From Kryptolebias marmoratus (Eukaryota; Chordata; Actinopteri; Cyprinodontiformes; Rivulidae), in assembly GCF_001649575.2 (NCBI RefSeq), contig NC_051444.1, positions 20,781,983-20,845,982 on the forward strand: a stretch of 64,000 nucleotides of DNA, read 5' to 3'. The number at the start of each line of letters is the position of its first letter. The stretch's first letter is position 1. Under the pieces are notes generated by a model that saw only the letters and a program-made list of their open reading frames with translations, was not told where the DNA came from and searched no databases. Below are positions 11,143-22,228 of this stretch, one piece after another. The position numbers were made by a program, and so were the translations under genes.

Positions 11143-12540
11143 TGCACACAACTAATTCATGAATATAATATTTTGTGAGTATACAACAACAGTATTATTT
11201 ATCTACTAGTGTGTATGACTGGGCATTTAGGACATGATCCAATCATACAGCATCACAGCCCTGCACATATAAACACAATCCTACAAACACTTCACCATTT
11301 GTCTATATTTTTCAAAATATGATACATTAAAGTCATAAAATTCAATATCTGGATTTGCTTACATCTCTGCAGAGAAACTCTTGTCCAAATCCAGAATATT
11401 CTAACCACAAAAGGTATTATAAATATTCTACTCATTGCACTGTAATAGTACTACCCAACTGATAAGATGTTTGCTTTCACTAATGACTAATTTAAACAGC
11501 GATAAACTGCCCAGTGACTTAAACTGACTTCCAATTTAATATTGCCATTGTGTTTACTATGAATTCATGTCACACCTGTACTAAGGCACATTAGAGTGAC
11601 TATAGGGATTTTCTCAAAATTGATAATTACGCATTTACATCCTTTTCTGGCATACATTATCAGTGCTACATCTGTGCACTATTGCATGTGTTACTGTTGT
11701 ATCAGAGCCAGATCTGCAGCAGTGAATTCCCTGTTATGATTCCTACTTAACCTTGTGACTTTAGCACGGGCAGACATATGCTCTAGGCCACCAGAGCATC
11801 CTGCTTACACATGCACACAATCATATCATGGAAATGGCCTCTCCCTCAAAATCCCCTTTGTGCCCAAGATGACATTACAGTGTAATCAATGAGTGTTTGG
11901 TTTTAGATGTTATTTATGTTTGTTTACTCAGTTTTAAATAAAAAGTGGAAATGTTTTAACAAGTATAAATTGGCATTATTTTATACCTTTGTATACATGA
12001 ATGATTTACACCTTGTGGTTAAGATGTTGGCATTTATTCTCGTAAAAAAAAAACAAAAAAAAACAGTAAAATTGCACATTTTTTAACCAGAAAAACTTTA
12101 CGCATCCTCTTAACCACTGACACCACTGTGGTTTTGATGGTTGGGCTGCTGTCTTTCAACTTGAGCTCTCTATCATGGTTTGGCCATTGTTCTTTCCTTT
12201 AAAGCCAAGACTTATCCTAAGACTTGTTTCTTAATCCTCTGGCAAAAAAAGAAAAGAAAAGAAGAAGTTCACTCTTTTCACTTTTGGCGACCCTCAGCCA
12301 CTTTCACAGCGTAGCTTGTTCTTTGCGAAAATGATGGTCGCTCACTCCATCCTTTTGCTACTTTGCTATAAAAAAAAATCATCTACAACTACAAAGCCCC
12401 ACGCTGGAGGTATTCTGTAACTGAAGTGTACCATCCTCCCCAGAGTCATAACTCCACATATGATGGTAGTGCAGATTCTGTTTAATATACAACTTATACA
12501 GGTGGCCATAAAATAGTTTGGTTCTACTGCTGGTCACAAT
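11143..12540. other. Non-coding spacer
   Basis: AT-rich with A-runs near 12044-12064 and a GAAAA-rich patch near 12245-12266. There is no coding or RNA signal. Confidence 0.5.
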
Positions 12541-12544
12541 CCCA

Positions 12545-12742
12545 GGTAAATGGTGACGGTTACCCGAGGAAGGCTATCTGGCATAAACCCACTTGCCATA
12601 GCAACATTCAGCTCATCAAAAACAGTTCCATACAGGAACAGTCGGGAGCTGGGTTACAGAAAAGGATGCTAAAAATAAGGTGAGATGGAGACAGATGATC
12701 CACTGTGGCAACCCCTAAAAGGAGCAGCTGAAAGAAGACTAC
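12545..12742 (+). repeat. Teleost retroposon 3'-tail repeat, degraded
   Basis: The stretch has, in order, a GTTACCCGAGGAAGG block with CTATCTGGCATAAACCC, a diverged middle, and a GATGATCCACTGTGGC block with AACCCCTAAAAGGAGCAGCTGAAAGAAG. These are decayed versions of the very common fish repeat whose tail reads CAGGAAGGGCATCCGGCGTA...GATCCGCTGTGGCGACCCC...AGCAGCCGAAAGAAG. I attribute it to the 3' end of a retroposon from memory of that tail; the exact family is not assigned. A coding part is not visible upstream. Confidence 0.65.
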
Positions 12743-13621
12743 AAATTCTTAGCTGAGTTTAGCTTAATGCTCATGCTTATGCTGAAGCTAATCCTAATGC
12801 TACTTACTGGCCAGTTCATATATAGACCTGACACTAACATCCATCCTTGGGGATTTGATTGAACTTCATTGTGATAAATGCAGGACTGGGGACAGATTTG
12901 CCCAGTCCACAATCAGAGCTGGCTTAAGACATTTTTATCCACACTTTTTTGTTGCTGAACACAAATAGTTCTGGTCCTCATTGAAGGAACACCTACAGAC
13001 CTAATGTGGTTTTACGAAACAGTGGCGTGATGACCAGATGTTTAATGGTTTAATTGGTAAAATCAAACTCACATAAGTTAAAAATTTTGGAATTGTTTTA
13101 ACATAAAACTTTGTATTGAGCAAAATGTTTTAATTAAGTTTTTGTGAATAAGGCCTATTTTGTAAAGACTAAATTAATCAGTGGATTACCAGGTTGTATG
13201 ATGGGTGAGTTTTCTCTTTAGTGTTATGTTTGTTTTGATTGGTTGCATAGCTGCCTGAACTCGCATGTATCTATGTTGTTGTAAACTGTTCTCTGTCAAC
13301 CAAATCACAATAATCTGAGCTTTCTGGTGTTGTGTAGCATGCACACTTATTTACAGCACTTTTTGTGTACAGTGAAGTTGTGTAGAAAACAGCCAATGGC
13401 TCCCTGTGTGTCATTGAGTATTTCACTGTGGGAAAGTTCTACAAGTTAAAACTGCAAGTGTCCTTGCACTGACACAGAGCTCTGTGAAGTCACACATTAT
13501 TTTATGACCTTTTACTCATATTGCATCAGTTGTCTTACATAATTCACCCTAGTATCAAGAACACTTGTACTTAGACTTGTCCACTTCGGTTCAGATCAGC
13601 AAGGACATACAGTATTTTAAT
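12743..13621. other. Non-coding spacer
   Basis: No recognised feature between the 3'-tail repeat and the SINE. AT-rich, with no long frame. Confidence 0.5.
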
Positions 13622-13637
13622 GCAGGTCTGAACCATC
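13622..13637. repeat. Target-site duplication, left copy (16 bp)
   Basis: GCAGGTCTGAACCATC occurs here and again, identically, at 13982-13997, bracketing the SINE. A perfect 16-bp duplication is the length expected from target-primed reverse transcription and marks the insertion boundaries. Confidence 0.9.
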
Positions 13638-13981
13638 CATCCATTTTCTTTACCCACTTCTCCATTCCGGGTCACGGGGAGCTGGTGCCTATCCCCAGCA
13701 GTCACTGTACGAGAGGCAGGGGACACCCTGGACAGGTCGCAAGTCCATCACAGGGCCACATATAGACAAACAAGACAAACAACCATTCACACTCTCACCT
13801 AGGGACAATTTTAGAGTCATCAATTAACCTAACATGCATTTTGGTCTGTGGGAGGAGTAAACCCATGTGTGCACAGGGAGAACATGCAAACTCCACCCAG
13901 AAAGGCCCCAGGCCAAGAAGCAATCCTGCAACCTTCTTGCTGGGAGGCAACAGCTGTAACCACTACTCCACTGTGCCACCC
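13638..13981 (-). mobile_element. tRNA-like teleost SINE, copy 1
   Basis: Read on the minus strand, the element starts at 13981 with GGGTGGCACAGTGGAG, then TAGTGGTTACAGC and a degraded B-box region (AAGGTTGCAGGATTGC). These match the tRNA-like head of a widespread fish SINE whose intact form has an A-box-like TAGTGGTTAGC and a GGTTCGAATCC-type B box. The body follows, with the usual TTTGCATGTTCTCCC, ACATGCATGTTAGG and GACCTGTCCAGGGTG blocks. The 3' end is the ATGGATGG-type tail at 13638. The 102-codon minus-strand open frame over this region is repeat sequence, not a gene. It lacks a functional promoter B box, so it is unlikely to be transcribed by RNA polymerase III. Confidence 0.85.
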
Positions 13982-13997
13982 GCAGGTCTGAACCATC
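13982..13997. repeat. Target-site duplication, right copy (16 bp)
   Basis: Identical to 13622-13637. It lies directly beyond the tRNA-like head of the minus-strand SINE. Confidence 0.9.
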
Positions 13998-15383
13998 AAC
14001 CATGAAAAAAAGAATAAATAAAATATGACATAAAATCTAGACATACTGTTCCAACCTTCTTTCATTGTAGGGAATGGACACTGACATTTTTGGAACCAGA
14101 GTCTGTGCACCATTAGCTTAAACTTACAAAATCCCACCTACTAACCCCTTATACAATAACGGTGTCAAATAACCTGTTTGTTTTTTTTAGGCATTAAATA
14201 TCTAATAACTACAAAACATATTGAAAAAGTGAGTAATTAATCATAAAGCAGCAAGGTAGGAACTAAGTAAGCCAACAAGAGTAAACACCTAAAATACTAA
14301 TAGTAAAAATAACAGGGTGTGTTTAATTTTTGTACAAGGGAAATGTTCCACTGGTTTATGTAGACTTAAAACTTGTACTGACACCAGTTAACATGGTAAG
14401 TGGTATCATACTGGTTTCAATTTCTGGGTTCCCAGTGGATGTCTAGATTTGTTTATTGTTTTATTTTTATGTTTTTTTGTTGTTGTTTTTCTCCATTTGA
14501 TCAGGGCCTTTTTTCCCTCAGTCTTTAGAAAATAGTTATCTGGTTCCTCCAACTTATGTTGATGCTTGAAGAAACATTTCAAGGACTAGTAGTTGTCCAG
14601 AATTTACTGGCATTTTAGCTGGTGTCATCTGGCTACAGTGGGAGTTTCTGTCAGGTGCAGGCCTTTTAGGCTTGTGATTTGTTCAAGAATAAAACATGTT
14701 TTTATCTTATTTGCTAATACCTTTGTTATTTTATTCTTTACTATGATTTCCATCTGGTATTTCTGACTCTAAATAATGTGTTTTTGATCATTTAATTTAA
14801 TTTTGATATAAATGGAGTCAGAACAGTAATGATGACTCCAGCTGTGATGCAGTATCATGTGTCACAGCTTAATATAATACAGTATAAAGGTCTGAATGCA
14901 AATAAGACTTCCTTTCTGGGCCAAAAACTTGTTCATTCTTAAACAAACGACGCACACCTACAAAACTTTGAAAGTCACATACACAGGGAAGAGACACATA
15001 CACCTTCCCTATATTTCCTCTCTTGACATTATTATGTGTGTGCGTGTGTGTGTGAATGTTGTTGACCTTTCTGCAACGTTGCCCCGTATTCACTGGTTGT
15101 CAGCACAGTCTCTGTCCCAGGCCATCCGTCTCTGCCACAAGTCAGTCCTCCAACCAATCCTCTGCCGTCCCATTACCACAAGCACGCAGCCACACATAGA
15201 CATGGCATTCTTATATGTACAGCACACATGCTCATGTGCACACGCCTCACACCCACACAGTCACAGACACAGAGGCAATCCTCTGTTGTCCCATTAGCCC
15301 AGGATAAGGTGCTCTGCTCTGCTTTGAGCCTGGGCTCAGCCTGGCTAGCCTGGGGGATCATTAAGGCCTTGCATTGTACGCAG

Positions 15384-15385
<2 letters not shown>
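13998..15385. other. Non-coding spacer
   Basis: AT-rich to about 15000, then a more GC-balanced part with a GT-rich patch (about 15033-15053) and CA-rich text. The 133-codon plus-strand frame at 14896-15297 is threaded through CA-repeat-rich sequence and overlaps minus-strand frames over the same bases; I find no domain in it. Confidence 0.5.

Positions 15386-15432
<47 letters not shown>
15386..15432. repeat. (AC)n microsatellite
   Basis: About 23 uninterrupted AC units. It produces the His-Thr and Val-Cys runs in overlapping open frames. Confidence 0.96.
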
Positions 15433-15434
<2 letters not shown>

Positions 15435-17818
15435 CACTCATACACAGACATGTATGAAAGAGCTGTGGTAACATACTGAAGGAGTCCAGGTGGCCTGTTG
15501 TTATTTATAACAAAAGAAACAGCACAGCAGAAGCGGCTGACATCAGGTCCATGTGGACCTGTGTGTACCTGAGTATTGTTTTCCTCTCAGTCCAGTGTTT
15601 GTGAGTGTGTGAGAGAAGGAGATCAGTGAAGGACAGCTCAAAGTGTCAGACCAACATAAGCCCCCCTCCCCACCCCCAGACAGTGGTCTACTAGGACCAT
15701 TGGACCAGATGTTGGCTCCAGAGCAACAGAAAGATTGATTGGTTTAATTGCCGGCATTTTGCTCTGCGGCGTCTGTATACCTAATGTCAATGTTTAAAGG
15801 ATGTTTTCTTTCTCTCTTCATGTCTAGTTTTTTTTATTTTTTATTTTATTTTCTTTTGAGTGTGTGGTACAAAAAAATGTGTCATGTTTTCTGAATGGTG
15901 GGGTGTGTGAGGATGTGAATGTGCTGTTTATCCTAACATCTGTTCTACATCTCCTCGTGATAAAAGCAGTTAAATTCTCTCATAACTAACAGTGTTGCAT
16001 TATTTTAGTTCATCGCTTCTTTTTTTAATTAAAGAAAAAAAAAAAGGGATGTCTCTCCAACAAACAATTTGATGTTTTACATGTGAGACTCAATTAATAT
16101 TTTATCTGTAAGAGTTCTGTAAACATTTCCAAGCAATGGGAGGAACTGCCAAACAGTATATCATACCTCTTTTTTTTTTCAAAGTTGACATTTTCTTACT
16201 GACTTAATTGAGGCCTGCAGGTATTTATTTATTTTTTCTGATTCTTAGCAAGCACACTGGTACCACATACAAAGAAAAAGACCACCCACTTATGCAGTCA
16301 CGTTAAACCTGTTTTACTTGGTGTTGGAAAATGAACTGAATCATTTTCTAATTCTGAAAAATTATGTTTGCATGTACGGTGGTTCTGAGAGGTAAAAAGG
16401 CTCCTACAATTAAAATAATATGATAAAAATTTAAGAATATGATGAATATTATGATGATTGACATAATGTAACACTTTTTTTATTATTGTGACGATTTTAG
16501 TAGGCTAATTAGTGTGTCAACAATTTGTAGCTTGTTTCTTTCAAATAACAACAGAATTATACAAAATTATTATAATCTCTAGATTAAAAGTATCACCTAC
16601 AAATAAGATATGTTTGTATACCCAAGAGCCATCCTTAAAAACATTGCCAGCGCTTTGACCTTTGACACAGCTGTGATCAGTGGGATTATGAGTGCTGATG
16701 TTCCTGTGTGCACACAGGCATGCAGGTCAAGGCCAAAGGAGTACATTTCTGCATCACTACAACCATCCACACTTTCACACAGATAATCATTTGAACATAC
16801 ACAACTGAAATCATCTCTAATATCATGCACTTCTCTACACCTGTCACTCTGCTAGGAAAAAGAGGGATAGAATAAGAAGAAGGAAAAAAAGGATAAAGAA
16901 ATGGAAAGAGGTGAGGGAGGCATACAGGAGACAATTAATTGTGTGACTGGTTGGTGAAGCAGAGAGACAGAAAGAGAGAGGAAGAGTGAGAAAAAGGAAG
17001 GGAGGGAGAGAATAATAAAGTGTCCATAGCAGGCATTAATCTCCCTCACACTGCCAGCGTGTCAGTGCAGGCTAGCTGGTGACTAATGCCACGTTTTGCA
17101 TGCGATGGTAACAGAAAAGAGCTTTCTCACCAGGAAGCAGCACATGAAGGATTTAACTGCTACTGTGGCTGAGAGGCACATGGGGGGAAAAAAAGTGCAA
17201 AGAAATGGAGGGCAAAAAACAAAAGTAGTAGTTTTAGTGTGTTTATTTGAAAATGTTATATGCACATACAGTAGTACTTTTTAAAATACACTTATTTATT
17301 CAATGAGAAAGTTTTTTTTTTTCCAAATAGATAACTGGTTCTTAATGTTGTTTTCACTTGCTGAATCTTAAAGAAATAACAGTTCGATATGAAAAAAAAT
17401 CTGCTTAGTATCTTTAACACAGTTAAATCTAGTCAAAATTAAAAGAGTGATGCCTAAAATACACATATTTTATCAGTTATCAGTTGAATATGATAATTTA
17501 AGTGTGGAAATTATTTAAGTTTAACCAAAAAGTCAAGGGGAGGATATCTTTTGAAGACATTTGTGATAGACTGCATTTGTTTTAACCATTTTTTTCACAC
17601 CATCATTGTATTCATTTTCTTTTAATTTTAAGTATCAAAAAAAGAAAAAAGAAAAAGAAAAAAAATGACTTATTGACTTGTCCTAAACCAGACTAGAATT
17701 TTATTTTTTTTTCTGCTGTACTCACAATGACTTTATGAATTGTTGTTTGTCTTGGCAGAGCAAACAGAGGGGGGAGGAAATGAAACTAGAGAGTCTTGAT
17801 CCCCACATATGACCTATG
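15433..17818. other. Non-coding spacer with purine-rich block
   Basis: Mostly AT-rich. The part from about 16852 to 17015 is G+A-rich on the plus strand and yields Ser/Phe/Pro-rich minus-strand frames that are composition artefacts. A-runs occur near 17637-17664. No gene. Confidence 0.5.
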
Positions 17819-17840
17819 ACACACACACACACACACACAC
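17819..17840. repeat. (AC)n microsatellite
   Basis: Eleven AC units, uninterrupted. Confidence 0.93.
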
Positions 17841-18668
17841 AGGCACACTCACAGTACAGCTGAAATGATAAAGTAAGATTAAAACATTTGCTCCAAACAA
17901 ACACAAATCCATTTCTTGTCTAATAAAGTTGTTTTTTTATGGATGGAGGAGGTTTTTTTTTCTATTTTTTACCTACTAATCAAATGAAGTTCTATACTTT
18001 AAGAGGTTTTGTTGGAACTTGTTGATTTTAATCCACAACATGTTGTCAAAGAAGCTTAAAGTTGTGTAGACATTTCAACAAACTGTAGTGACACGTTTTC
18101 ATTCCCTTTTAACAATAATCCTAACATCTAAAAACCATGACTGGTTTACAAAACATGCACATGGTTTATTATAGAATATTTTGCATGCAGAAGTAAAAAA
18201 AAAACAAAAAACAAAACAAAACAAAAATAACTAATGAATTTTTTTAAGGGTTATTAATGATTAATTTTCTCTATGGAGGTGAAATTTATGAAAGGCTCTT
18301 GAGTTATGTGAACTATTGATATTTATACAGGATTACTTTTGCATCATATGATGCACATGAACTGGATACATTTAACATTTCATTTTTAAACACGTTTCAC
18401 ACATAATGAGCTGCAGTGGACTGTGGACAGTGTTCCAACACAACCAGGCTTCAGTATAAACAACCATGGACATCTATGTAAATAAGCATATGATTCAAAT
18501 GTAGAAAAGTTTACAACAAAGCCTTCAGATGAACAGCTATGAACTTGCTGAGTGTTTAGTTGTTGTATATGTCTGAATTCTGTGCTGCGACAGGCTTCTT
18601 ACTTTGAGCAGGCGTTAGCTTGACTCCTCCATGAGAATTTCTCCAAACTGAGATCTCTCTGCCTGCTG
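17841..18668. other. AT-rich spacer
   Basis: A 14-bp perfect palindrome GCATCATATGATGC lies at 18341-18354, and A-rich runs of AAAAC type near 18195-18227. No gene or recognised element. Confidence 0.5.
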
Positions 18669-18670
18669 TT

Positions 18671-18733
<63 letters not shown>
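18669..18733. repeat. (TTTC)n microsatellite
   Basis: About sixteen tetranucleotide units, uninterrupted. The Lys/Glu-rich minus-strand frame across it is a repeat artefact. A second TTTC array lies at 56043-56091. Confidence 0.97.
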
Positions 18734-19367
18734 ACTTTGCCTTCTTGCCTCATGCTCAGTCAGCATGGCTGTAGAGATTCAAAGTGGATATGCAAGCAGA
18801 TGTTGACATTAGCAACATGCAGGCACATTAATTGCCACTAAACATTAGGATTAAGCAATCAGTGATTTCAGTTCAGGGTTAGGAAATGAACATAAGTCCG
18901 TAATGCTATCTGAGGAGATTAAAATATGTGATTGTATTTGCATGTCCTCTGTGAGTAAATGTGTCCACAGATGCTCCACTGTGGGTTAGTGGGTATGAGT
19001 TGTCAATTGATTTCTTGGGCTGATCAATAGCATTTTAGATCCTTAACAGTCATCTGTATCATATGTTATAAAGCACACCACACAGGTTTATGTTTGTGCA
19101 CATTTCCATTTGGGTGTTTTTGCTTTTTTGCACATGAAAGAAATTTCTACATCATCACACAAAAAGGGGTAGAATGCTGGAAAAAAAAGTGTGCACATTC
19201 AAATTATCTACCAGTAGATAACTTTACATTAGTTGATAATCATGATTGCAAAGCTAAAGTTGTTCCTTCTTGTTGAAACTAAATATGTTTTCTGTCATGG
19301 TATTCCTGTTTTTTAAATGACTTTTAATAAGATGACAGAAACTGTGCTTTCTTTTCTTCTTTCCTAG
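18734..19367. other. Non-coding spacer ending in a strong polypyrimidine tract
   Basis: Ordinary AT-rich sequence. Its last 25 bases (about 19343-19367) are a polypyrimidine tract ending TTTCCTAG, a good match to a 3' splice site. Confidence 0.45.
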
Positions 19368-19511
19368 GTTCATAAGAAATGCAGCAGAGCTCTCCCCGCT
19401 CCTCTACCTGTTGCTGCAAGCTGTCATTCAGTTGTGTGTAACAACAAGGGGAAAGGCTCTAAATTTTCTCCTCATCAACACCTGGTTCACACTGTGCGAC
19501 TCACAGTCATA
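19368..19511 (+). other. Candidate internal exon (weak to moderate)
   Basis: A strong acceptor (CTTTCTTTTCTTCTTTCCTAG, AG at 19366-19367) precedes, and a GTGAGT donor (GT at 19512-19513) follows. The interval is 144 bases, a multiple of three. Two of its three plus-strand frames are open throughout. The phase-0 frame begins VHKKCSRALPAPLPVAASCH and the +2 frame has a hydrophobic LSPLLYLLLQAVIQLC stretch. GC content is visibly higher than in the flanks. I recognise neither peptide. A non-coding RNA exon is as likely as a coding one. No second convincing exon in a compatible frame lies near it. Confidence 0.28.
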
Positions 19512-19973
19512 GTGAGTGTTACATGCCACACTGCATGAGCTCGAGTTACTAAAATCTTGATTGTAACCTGTGCCATGCTGTATGATGCAATATTATTAGA
19601 TGATGGACTATTCGACTTTGTGCCACAAGATATTCAAGTATGTCACAAAGGCCGACAGACACAGCAATCCAACAATAAAAAGAAATTGTGCATTGACACT
19701 CAAAGTATTATATTTTACACTAAATAGAAAGAGAGGAGGATGAGGTAAAAAAGATTGCTGCGGATGTACTCACAGCAGGAAAAAAGACGTCTGTCAGACA
19801 ATGAGACTTAAAGGCCATCTTGGAAAATCTTAAATAGTGATTATTATTTGTCATAGGGCCGTCTTTGGTGTTGAGAGAGCTAAATTAGAAGTCAATGAGC
19901 CTGCTCCACTGAACGACCTGTGTGGTGTAGCTGTGAGTTATTTTAAAACTCAAAGCTAAAGGTTTTCTTTCTT
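19512..19973. other. Non-coding spacer
   Basis: No recognised feature; AT-rich. Confidence 0.5.
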
Positions 19974-19996
19974 TATATATATATATATATATATAT
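19974..19996. repeat. (TA)n microsatellite
   Basis: About eleven TA units followed by GTATTTTTTTT. Confidence 0.93.
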
Positions 19997-20059
19997 GTAT
20001 TTTTTTTTCACAACAAAACATTTGTTGTGTCTTGATAATCACAATGTGAACCTGCCTTA

Positions 20060-20275
20060 AGGCCCCATCTAAACTACACTGAGTATATTTTTTAAAATGT
20101 CTTTTTTTTATAAAAACGTTTAACAAAATGATTCTAATAAAAATGCTGGAAACCAATGCCCTGTCACTAGGTGATAGGAATATTAGGGACATTAAGTCTA
20201 TATCAAAATACTGATTAACATTTTAGCTTGGCTAGAGATTTTCTCAAATCTTGTAATTTTCTAATTATTTGTTTT
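20060..20275 (+). repeat. Diverged copy of dispersed repeat family A
   Basis: Contains the head blocks CCCATCTAAACTACAC (20064-20079) and TAATAAAAATGCTGGAAACC (20135-20154), shared with 5244-5400. It also has the middle block TTTAGCTTGGCTAGAG (20222-20237) followed by ATTTTCTCAAA and a TAATTTTCT stretch, shared with 32715-32790, 53325-53405 and 62556-62640. This copy therefore links the head and the middle of the family. The probable nature is a non-autonomous DNA transposon; no transposase is present. Confidence 0.6.
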
Positions 20276-20552
20276 CTTTAGTACTTTTTGTAACCTTTAT
20301 AAAGGCACTTTTTAATGTAAGACTGAAACAAACACGTACAATATGTTACACTCATTTTTACCAGTTTTAAGGCCACTGCAAGTTAGCTATAGAGGCTAAT
20401 ATCCCAGCTAACATCACTAGCTAACAATGTCTCTTTACAAAGAGCAAAACAGCAGAGACAACCTAATATTTTGTGCAATAAGAACAGATACTTTAGATCT
20501 ATAAATGAATTTAACTGGTTTTTATTCGATATTTTTTGACTGACACCTTTGT

Positions 20553-20968
20553 GATGTCGGGTGTGAGTTAGGCAAACTCAATATGCAGACTCATAATGAG
20601 CTTCAAGAAGAAAAAAAAAAAATTTATTTAAAACAACAAAAGAAAACAAAGGCTGACGTAGCAGCAACAAAAACTAAATAACAAAAACTAACAAAGTCCA
20701 GGATTGCAATAACACAAGGGCCAAGGAAAAAAACAGACAGCACATGGAAATGACAATGAACCAGTCAGTAAGTAAGGAAGATGACCAGGTTTTAAAGACG
20801 GAGGGTAACGAGTAAGTGGAAACAGGTGACTGATTGGCAACAAGGGACAGATGTGGGTGGTGAGGCAGGCACTACTGAGGGAGAGTGAGTGATGCACAAG
20901 GAACACAGGGAGCAGAACAACAAAAATAAACTAAACACAGGGAACACAAGAAACATGAAACAATATAC
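20553..20968. repeat. Probable teleost dispersed repeat, interrupted at its right side
   Basis: The text from GTGATGTCGGGTGTGAG, through GCAAACTCAATATGCAGACTC, an A-run plus TTTATTTAAAACAA, and a long A+G-rich part (ACAAAGTCC, CAGGTTTTAAAG, AACAGGTGACTGATTGG, ACACAGGGAGCAG), has the character of a common fish repeat with the ordered features: tract with TTTATT, AAACAGGTG and ACACAGGGA. I recognise the pattern, not a named family. It stops where the piggyBac-like candidate begins at 20973. Confidence 0.42.
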
Positions 20969-20987
20969 CTAACTCTTCAAAGTCGAC

Positions 20988-21005
20988 GGACGCGCCGGCG
21001 CGTCC
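20988..21005. other. Perfect 18-bp CpG-rich palindrome
   Basis: GGACGCGCCGGCGCGTCC is its own reverse complement, with five CpGs, in otherwise AT-rich sequence. A GTCGAC palindrome overlaps its left edge (20983-20988). It sits just inside the left end of the candidate transposon. Confidence 0.92.
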
Positions 21006-21196
21006 AAGTCACATGACCGATTTAAAACGCTCTAGCGGGAAAGATCCTCCCTCTCGGACACTTCGTTTTAATCTGTGTCGAAAGTCCAGACTTCAAGCTT
21101 TACACTAGTTTTTAAATCATCTCGATAGGCCAAGGAAAACCAGAGTTATGAGAAATTATTCCCGACACATATATATTTTTAAAAAATCATCGTCAT

Positions 21197-21735
21197 NNNN
21201 NNNNNNNNNNNNNNNNNNNNNNNNNNNNNNNNNNNNNNNNNNNNNNNNNNNNNNNNNNNNNNNNNNNNNNNNNNNNNNNNNNNNNNNNNNNNNNNNNNNN
21301 NNNNNNNNNNNNNNNNNNNNNNNNNNNNNNNNNNNNNNNNNNNNNNNNNNNNNNNNNNNNNNNNNNNNNNNNNNNNNNNNNNNNNNNNNNNNNNNNNNNN
21401 NNNNNNNNNNNNNNNNNNNNNNNNNNNNNNNNNNNNNNNNNNNNNNNNNNNNNNNNNNNNNNNNNNNNNNNNNNNNNNNNNNNNNNNNNNNNNNNNNNNN
21501 NNNNNNNNNNNNNNNNNNNNNNNNNNNNNNNNNNNNNNNNNNNNNNNNNNNNNNNNNNNNNNNNNNNNNNNNNNNNNNNNNNNNNNNNNNNNNNNNNNNN
21601 NNNNNNNNNNNNNNNNNNNNNNNNNNNNNNNNNNNNNNNNNNNNNNNNNNNNNNNNNNNNNNNNNNNNNNNNNNNNNNNNNNNNNNNNNNNNNNNNNNNN
21701 NNNNNNNNNNNNNNNNNNNNNNNNNNNNNNNNNNN
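21197..21735. other. Assembly gap, 539 N
   Basis: All bases are N. The open frame of 196 codons that covers it is made of undetermined residues and is not a gene. The gap size may be an estimate. Confidence 0.99.
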
Positions 21736-22228
21736 TAAGAATGTGATGTGCCCCTCTGCCTTGTTTTGGACAGAAACTGTTTATATCAGTAGCCCAAAGG
21801 ATTTATGGAAAAATCTAGAACTCCTGATTGTTTTGTCTAAAAAACGCCTAAGAAATTGTCAGCATTTTAATGGAGAAAGTCTATATAACTTTGTTGTTTG
21901 CTCAATTTGTTCATGTTTTTATGAATATTACTGATTATATTTGTATTCTAAGTTGTAAAAACATTTCATTAAGTATGTTTTGTGGTTTTTATAGTAAAAA
22001 AACAAAGAAATTTCCACTCGAATTTTATGTTTTTTGTGTGATTGTAGGTCTGTTGTATTAATACAGTAGGTCAAATGTAAAATATTACTTGAAATTCACA
22101 CTTGGGAGGTTGTGCTGAAAAAAATGAATCCAAACATGGCAGGTTAAACCACTTTTAGGGTGAAATATAAAGCAAATTTAAAATAGTCCAAAAAACGTCC
22201 AGTTTCACCCTAGACCCCAGAGGGTTTA

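Larger units (their letters stand above)
20973..22224. mobile_element. Candidate piggyBac-like DNA transposon containing an assembly gap
   Basis: The left end CTCTTCAAAGTCGACGG and the reverse complement of the right end, CCCTCTGGGGTCTAGGG, agree at 10 of 17 positions, and most mismatches are transitions. The bases just outside, CTAA at 20969-20972 and TTTA at 22225-22228, are each one change from TTAA, the piggyBac target. CCC-starting termini and a TTAA target are the family's hallmarks. Inside the left end lies the 18-bp GC-only palindrome at 20988-21005. A frame opens at 21148 and runs into the gap, so any transposase cannot be read. The alternative is an unrelated GC-rich insert with chance end similarity. 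Confidence 0.35.

Noticed and set aside
13638..13981. tRNA gene suggested by A-box and B-box-like words on the minus strand
   Set aside because: The rest of the 344-base unit is SINE body with an ATGG tail and target-site duplication, and the cloverleaf cannot be completed.
14896..15479. Opposed open frames of 133, 92 and 83 codons
   Set aside because: They run through CA/GT-rich sequence and an (AC)23 array, overlap on both strands, and show no domain; repeat sequence without stops explains them.
21148..21738. Open frame of 196 codons
   Set aside because: All but the first 16 residues and the last few are undetermined bases of the assembly gap.
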